64,000 nt of DNA from Cyclobacteriaceae bacterium (GTDB lineage Bacteria > Bacteroidota > Bacteroidia > Cytophagales > Cyclobacteriaceae): positions 1 to 64,000 of the forward strand of contig JANQSI010000009.1 in NCBI GenBank assembly GCA_028284125.1. The letters are read 5' to 3'. Shown here piece after piece: positions 59,282-64,000 of the stretch. The notes beneath the pieces are model-generated. The model saw nothing but the letters and a program-made list of their open reading frames with translations. It did no database searches and was not told where the DNA came from. Position 1 is the stretch's first letter. Each line of letters begins with the position of its first letter. The position numbers and the translations under genes are program-made.

Positions 59282-59641
59282 ATGTTAGATCAAATACTTT
59301 CACTCCACACAGAAACATTAGCTCTCATCATAGCTCTATTTTTGGCTTTAGTAAATGCCTTAGTCGGAGCACTTCGAGCGGAAAACTGGTTCAAGCTTGG
59401 TAAGAAAGCATTAGCTGCAGATAACTTGACAGGAGCGATCAATTATTTCACAAAAGAAATCATGGATAATCCGAAAAATGTTTCCGCTTATTTGAAAAGA
59501 GCAGAAGCATTCGAGCAAAACGGAGAATCCGATAAAGCGCAAGAAGATCGAGAAGCTGCAATGGCGATCAATGCAAGAACTGCGCAAGTTAATGGTCGAA
59601 GGGAGAAGCAAGCGATGATTCCTACGCTTCAGGCCCAGTAA
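59282..59641 (+). CDS. Small membrane-anchored TPR protein
   Basis: 119 residues. An N-terminal hydrophobic helix (TLALIIALFLALVNALVGAL) is followed by one and a half TPR units (ENWFKLGKKALAADNLTGAI, VSAYLKRAEAFEQNGESDKA). It has no signal cleavage site, so it is probably anchored in the inner membrane with the TPR facing the cytoplasm or periplasm. A strong promoter precedes it. Likely an adaptor; partner unknown. Confidence 0.72.
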   Translation: MLDQILSLHTETLALIIALFLALVNALVGALRAENWFKLGKKALAADNLTGAINYFTKEIMDNPKNVSAYLKRAEAFEQNGESDKAQEDREAAMAINARTAQVNGRREKQAMIPTLQAQ

Positions 59642-59675
59642 TCAGAAATCTTTTCGGAATAAAGATGAAGAAGCT

Positions 59676-60080
59676 TTAAGTCATCTTCTTAATTTCTTCC
59701 AAATAATTTACAGGGAATCCGAGACGCTCTGAGAGTTCATACAAGGATTTAGCATAGTCTTTATTAGTTCCGGTTAGTGATTCCAACGGCAAGTTGTAGC
59801 ACATAGCTTTCACAGAATCATTCGAGTCTGTAACAACGTTAACTTCCTCCGGAATGTAATCAGCTACGCTTGGCTCTGCATATAGATTCTTAATTTTCTC
59901 ACGGTCAACAGTCATAACAATTCCATGCGATTTTTCACCTTCTGATGGAATTAAAGAGGCACGATTTCCAATTTTTAATGCATAGTCATCAAGATAACCT
60001 TTCCTTGGATTAGACGGCTCTATGCCATTATTTTTCAAGATGGTTTCATCCATGAATAGACCGTAAAAAAATACTTCCAT
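59676..60080 (-). CDS. Gamma-glutamylcyclotransferase-like (AIG2/GGCT fold) protein
   Basis: 134 residues from ATG 60080, chosen because MEVFFYGLFMDETIL begins at the family's first strand; an upstream start at 60125 adds 15 residues with no counterpart. The YGxxM turn near residues 6-10 is the substrate-binding loop of GGCT-like proteins. The later VMTVDREKIKNLYAEPSVAD segment fits too, and its Glu could be the catalytic acid. It may act on gamma-glutamyl compounds. The 3' end is convergent with the TPR gene. Confidence 0.68.
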   Translation of the reverse strand: MEVFFYGLFMDETILKNNGIEPSNPRKGYLDDYALKIGNRASLIPSEGEKSHGIVMTVDREKIKNLYAEPSVADYIPEEVNVVTDSNDSVKAMCYNLPLESLTGTNKDYAKSLYELSERLGFPVNYLEEIKKMT

Positions 60081-60182
60081 TTTAATTTGATATTTGACTA
60101 ACAACTTGACTTCATGTAGTAACAAATGAAGTTTCAGCTAATAAAAACGCATAAGATAAACTCAAGTTTATAATTTGACCAC

Positions 60183-60650
60183 ATGAAGAAAATCAAGATC
60201 TCAACCCTTCTGTTATTAATCTGTCTCTGCATATCCTCAACAGCGCAGAAGAAAGACGAATTAAGCTCTGTAGACCAACTTGTCAGTGAAATCGGAAATC
60301 TGAATGCAGAAGACTTAACACAATCAGCCAGCAGAAGTAGGCTAGAAGCTTGTGCTTTAAGTGTCAGATTTGGATATCCAACTGATAATCCTCCAGGTGA
60401 GGAAGTTATGCTATTTCTGCTTAGCAGTTTAAATGAAAACGATATTGATATAGAATATAATTCAGATAATGAGGAATGGGATCTTTCGGTCTATTGCAAT
60501 GACCTAGAACGTCACGTTAGAGTTGTCGACCAGGACTTAGGCGATTCTTATGAAATGCTACTAATGGTAAGTGATAAGAATAAAGCAGTCCTCGAAGAGT
60601 TGAAACAAACACTGATTGCGGCAATAAGAGATTGCAAGGCACGAGAATAG
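60183..60650 (+). CDS. Small exported protein of unknown function
   Basis: 155 residues with signal peptide (LLLICLCISSTAQ). The mature region is acidic, with three cysteines (EACALSV, VYCNDL, RDCKARE). No domain recognised. It ends 5 bp before the stop codon of the convergent S9 peptidase, with no terminator between. Confidence 0.65.
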   Translation: MKKIKISTLLLLICLCISSTAQKKDELSSVDQLVSEIGNLNAEDLTQSASRSRLEACALSVRFGYPTDNPPGEEVMLFLLSSLNENDIDIEYNSDNEEWDLSVYCNDLERHVRVVDQDLGDSYEMLLMVSDKNKAVLEELKQTLIAAIRDCKARE

Positions 60651-60655
60651 CCGAA

Positions 60656-62692
60656 CTACTTATCCTCAATGGTCGCTTTCAAAGTTTCACTTTTGTACTT
60701 ATCAAACCAGCTTAAGATCGAAGCGACCTTGCCAACCAAGTTACTTGGCTTGTTGGCTATTCCATGAGAAGCACCAGGAATTCGAACCATCGCTGCATCC
60801 ACCTTATTCAACTTCAAAGCAGCATAGTACTGTTCAGTTTCTGCAATTGGCGTACGGTAATCCTCTTCTCCTGTTAACACCATAGTTGGTGTTGTTACAT
60901 TCCCAACCAATGAAATAGGGGAGCGCTTCATGTAGTGTTCGGTGTTTTCCCAAGGAACTCCAGGAAACCAATATTTGTAAAAGAAGCCGGGATTATCAGC
61001 ATAAAGTACGAAGCTGTACCAGTTGATGACAGGTTTAGCAACTACAGCAGCTCTGAATCGATCTGTCTTTCCTATGATCCAGGAAGTGAGCACTCCGCCA
61101 CCACTTCCTCCAGTAACAAATAAATTGTCTTCATCAATGAAGCCCTTGGCAATGACAGCATCAACTCCAGACATCAGGTCGTCATAGTCCTGACCGGGAT
61201 AATTATGATGGATAAGGTTTCCAAATTCCTCACCATAACTTGTGCTTCCACGTGGGTTGGAGTAAAAAACGACATATCCCGCAGAGGCAAATAGCTGAAC
61301 TTCAGTAGAAAAGAACTCGCTGTAGCTAGCGAAAGGTCCACCGTGAATCTCCAACATTAACGGATATTTTTCATTGGGATCAAAATTCGGTGGATATGCG
61401 ATCCAACCATGGATCTGACGCTTGTCAAAGGACGATTCAAACCATATCTCCTCAACTTTTCCTGGTTTTTTGTGCCCCAGTAAATCGTCGTTCAAACGAG
61501 TAATTCGTGTTGATTTCCCTTGGGAACCAGAAGCAAGATCTGCCGGATGATCACTTTCTCCAAAGGTGAACGCATACCGTCCGTTTTTCGATGATGTGAA
61601 CGTGCCAGCAGAATAAGGTCTGCCCATACTAAGCCCACCAACATTCGATTCTAAATCTGTGATTTTTCCATTCAGGTCAATCTGAGCGATTTTGATATTT
61701 CCTTTGTCGGTGTACTGAAAGAAAAGCCCGTCACCTTTTCCATTCCATTGGAGATTGCCCGGGTCACGGTCGAAGTTCTCGGTCAGGATTTTCGAACCAG
61801 ATCCATCGGCATTCATCACATAGAGGTTTGTGATTTGGTATCCTTGGTATCGATCGTCAAAACCTAGGTAAGCAATTTTCTTTCCATCTGGAGAAATAAC
61901 AGGACTATTGTCAGGACCCTGCCTGGATGTCAAAGCTGAAACATCTCCACTTTCAAGGTTAATCTTATAAACTTCTGAGTTTCGAGGATCAAAGTCAGCA
62001 TCTTCACGAAGATTTGCAGAACAAATAAGGTAAGATCCATCTGGAGACCATTTTGGGGCACCGTAGTTGTAATTCCCAGAAGTTATTTGCTTCGCTGTTC
62101 CACCTTCAATTGACATGGTGAAGATATGAGTCGTGCCAGGTTCGTAATACCCTTGGCCATCTCCCCGGTAAGTCATGTCATCAATGTAAATGGGTGGGGC
62201 ATTCCACTTGGCACCTTTCGGTTTTGATGGCATCTGGATGAAACTCGTCTTAGACTTGTCCACGAACATGGTGAACGCAAGCGATCTGCCGTCTGGTGAC
62301 ACCACAAGATTGCTAGCTGAATTCTTGAAATTGGTGATTTTCTGTTCTGCTCTTGAGTTCAGCCAATAATGATAGACTTGTGAGGTTTCATCTTTATTGG
62401 ACTTATAGATGATCCGATCATTTGCTACCCACCTGGGGTTGTTGTCTACTTGATTTCCTGTAGTGACTGGCTGATTGTTGCTTCCGTCAAAATCTACAAT
62501 CCAAATGTTGGAGAGACTTTTATCAGTCATCACATCTTTGAAGTTTCGAACATACAGGATTTTCGATCCGTCTGGTGAAATCTGTGGATCGGAAACAAAC
62601 TCGAGTTCATAAATATCCATGATGCTCAGCTTTTCTTGAGTAAATGCAGAGAAGATGAACATGGAAAGTAGGACGGAAACTAAAATTCGCAT
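60656..62692 (-). CDS. S9 family peptidase (prolyl oligopeptidase-like), exported
   Basis: 678 residues with signal peptide (FIFSAFTQ). A TolB/PD40-type propeller (~25-400, with SPDGSKILYVRN-like repeats) is followed by the alpha/beta hydrolase domain. Catalytic triad: Ser530 in TGGSGGGVLTS, Asp611 in TGEEDYRTP and His643 in GASHGIANK. Family members cleave short peptides, often after proline or acyl residues. Length is normal. Divergent from a second S9 gene at 62848; the two probably serve periplasmic peptide use. Confidence 0.92.
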   Translation of the reverse strand: MRILVSVLLSMFIFSAFTQEKLSIMDIYELEFVSDPQISPDGSKILYVRNFKDVMTDKSLSNIWIVDFDGSNNQPVTTGNQVDNNPRWVANDRIIYKSNKDETSQVYHYWLNSRAEQKITNFKNSASNLVVSPDGRSLAFTMFVDKSKTSFIQMPSKPKGAKWNAPPIYIDDMTYRGDGQGYYEPGTTHIFTMSIEGGTAKQITSGNYNYGAPKWSPDGSYLICSANLREDADFDPRNSEVYKINLESGDVSALTSRQGPDNSPVISPDGKKIAYLGFDDRYQGYQITNLYVMNADGSGSKILTENFDRDPGNLQWNGKGDGLFFQYTDKGNIKIAQIDLNGKITDLESNVGGLSMGRPYSAGTFTSSKNGRYAFTFGESDHPADLASGSQGKSTRITRLNDDLLGHKKPGKVEEIWFESSFDKRQIHGWIAYPPNFDPNEKYPLMLEIHGGPFASYSEFFSTEVQLFASAGYVVFYSNPRGSTSYGEEFGNLIHHNYPGQDYDDLMSGVDAVIAKGFIDEDNLFVTGGSGGGVLTSWIIGKTDRFRAAVVAKPVINWYSFVLYADNPGFFYKYWFPGVPWENTEHYMKRSPISLVGNVTTPTMVLTGEEDYRTPIAETEQYYAALKLNKVDAAMVRIPGASHGIANKPSNLVGKVASILSWFDKYKSETLKATIEDK

Positions 62693-62847
62693 GGCTGTTG
62701 GGTTGATTTGAACTTTGAAGTTAAATACTGAGTAACGAATTTCATAATGTAAGAATAGGAGTCAAAACCAGCTAAAACCCACTCATCATTTTCTAATTGC
62801 TGAAAATACGGGTGTAAAGTAAATTGTAACAAATCATAACCTATCAT

Positions 62848-64000
62848 CATGAAAATCAAGTCACTTTTATCAGCCGTAGCATTACTAGTTCTATTCACAG
62901 CGTCCGCTCAATGGACTGCAGAACATATCATGAAATTCAAATCCGTGGTAGATACGGAGATTTCTCCTGACGGGAAATACATCGCTTATGTCGTTCGGGA
63001 ACCTGTGATGAAAGGGGAAAAGTCAGAATATCTGAATCAGATTTGGATTTCGGATGTTGAAGGAACATTCAACGAACAGTATACGCAAGGAGAAAAATCC
63101 TCTTCATCTCCAAAATTTGCCCCGGATGGAAGGTCGTTCGCCTTTCTTTCATCCAGGACTGAAAAAGCACAAGTTTGGGTGATGCGACTGATGGGAGGAG
63201 AGCCAATCCAAATTACGGAGGCGAAAGAGGGGGTTTCTCAATTTAATTGGTCTCCTGATGGTCAAACAATCGCTTACACCATGCGAGATCCCCTGACTGA
63301 GGAAGAAGAACGAAAGAAAAAGGAAAAAGAAGATGTGATTCTGGTAGATAAAAACTACAAGTTCAATCATCTCTACACGACCTCTGTTAAAAAAGTAGAT
63401 GATGAGCGTGTCACGAAGCGTTTAACTGCCGGAGATTTTCATGTCACTAATTTCGATTGGTCTCCAGATGGCAAAACGATTGCTTTTTCGCATGCGGATG
63501 ATCCAACGATAAACACTGGCGGAATAAGTGTGGACATTTCCACGGTTCCTTCGGATAGTGGAGCAGTTAAAACGTTGGTGAAAAGAGCGGGAGCCGATCG
63601 TGATCCGAAGTATTCACCGGATGGAAAATGGATTGCCTTCGAATCCCACGGAGGAAAACCTGAACGTGTAGGTCTAAGTGACATTTACAAAATCTCTGCA
63701 AATGGTGGCGATATCATCCCGTTGGTACAAACGCCTGATAGAAATGCCAATATCGTCAGCTGGAGTGCAGACGGAAAGTTCTTAATGACTTCAGAAACCA
63801 TGAAAACATCCGGGGTTTTAATGGCGATTCCTTCTGAAGAAAACGTTGAAGCCTTTTCCGGAGATTTGAGATATAAGGATTCTCAAATCGCCATTCTTAC
63901 TTCACAGGAAGGCACCAGTGGGAATTTTTCAGTCAATCCAAAAACAGGAACGATGAGTTATGTCTATGAAGACACTGACACGCCTGAACAAGTTTTTCAT
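62848..64000 (+). CDS. S9 family peptidase, exported (3' truncated by window)
   Basis: 384 complete codons of an open frame that runs off the right edge. Signal peptide MKIKSLLSAVALLVLFTASAQ, then a PD40/TolB-type propeller with repeated WSPDGxxIAY/F units (DTEISPDGKYIAYVV, FNWSPDGQTIAYTM, FDWSPDGKTIAFSH, PKYSPDGKWIAFES). A Lys/Glu-rich insertion (EEEERKKKEKED) lies near residue 153. The alpha/beta hydrolase half and its triad lie outside the window, so peptidase activity is inferred from the propeller and from the neighbouring S9 gene. Confidence 0.85.

Overview
The window is chromosomal DNA of a Bacteroidota bacterium, most likely a marine, gliding-type member of the order Cytophagales. This placement is inferred from type IX secretion parts (a PorP/SprF-like protein, two PorE-like OmpA proteins and a gliding-motility-type C-terminal sorting domain), from promoter -7 boxes of the TAnnTTTG type, from low GC with few Shine-Dalgarno sites, and from PadR regulators paired with MacB/FtsX-like permeases that carry a cytoplasmic prefix domain. 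No tRNA, rRNA, CRISPR array, transposase or integrase was seen. Both ends cut through genes.

Layout. 1-8300: a very long repetitive tail-fibre-like protein (open to the left), a protein with a type B T9SS sorting domain, its PorP/SprF-like partner and an OmpA/LysM PorE-like protein. 8401-13339: an exported TPR-CHAT caspase-like protein (minus strand) and a second, canonical PorE-like protein. 13552-20669: two PadR/permease modules, facing each other, around two small genes. 20855-25575: a Tat-signal HisC-like aminotransferase, a seven-repeat FG-GAP lipoprotein, a LolA-like exported protein, a DUF2461 protein and a DEDD exonuclease. 25677-32894: a histidine kinase with a periplasmic solute-binding sensor, followed by a tight five-gene operon (LolA-like protein, two LolCE-like permeases, a LolD-like ATPase, an outer-membrane beta-barrel). 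33021-47467: a third PadR/permease module, two amidohydrolase-family genes of which several modules have lost their metal ligands, a small exported HExxH protein, and a fourth PadR module with two tandem permeases. 47603-52498: an XRE regulator with a membrane partner, two MDR-type oxidoreductases, OxyR with both redox cysteines, and a membrane LytTR regulator. 52486-57523: an OpgC-like acyltransferase and a stress-type cluster (two tandem-domain universal stress proteins, an eRF1-like protein, a CDP-alcohol phosphatidyltransferase). 57620-64000: a serine hydrolase lipoprotein, a small TPR protein, a GGCT-like protein and two divergent S9 peptidases.

Two recurring systems stand out. The first is the set of four PadR regulators, each leading one or two permeases with no ATPase gene alongside; three of the four have repeated or inverted motifs at the promoter that look like PadR operators. 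The second is the complete LolA/ABC/beta-barrel operon at 27805-32894, which looks like an envelope trafficking route parallel to Lol. Smaller items include two unannotated single-pass membrane micro-ORFs, three intergenic repeats of REP type, and palindromic operator candidates before the XRE, OxyR and stress-cluster genes.
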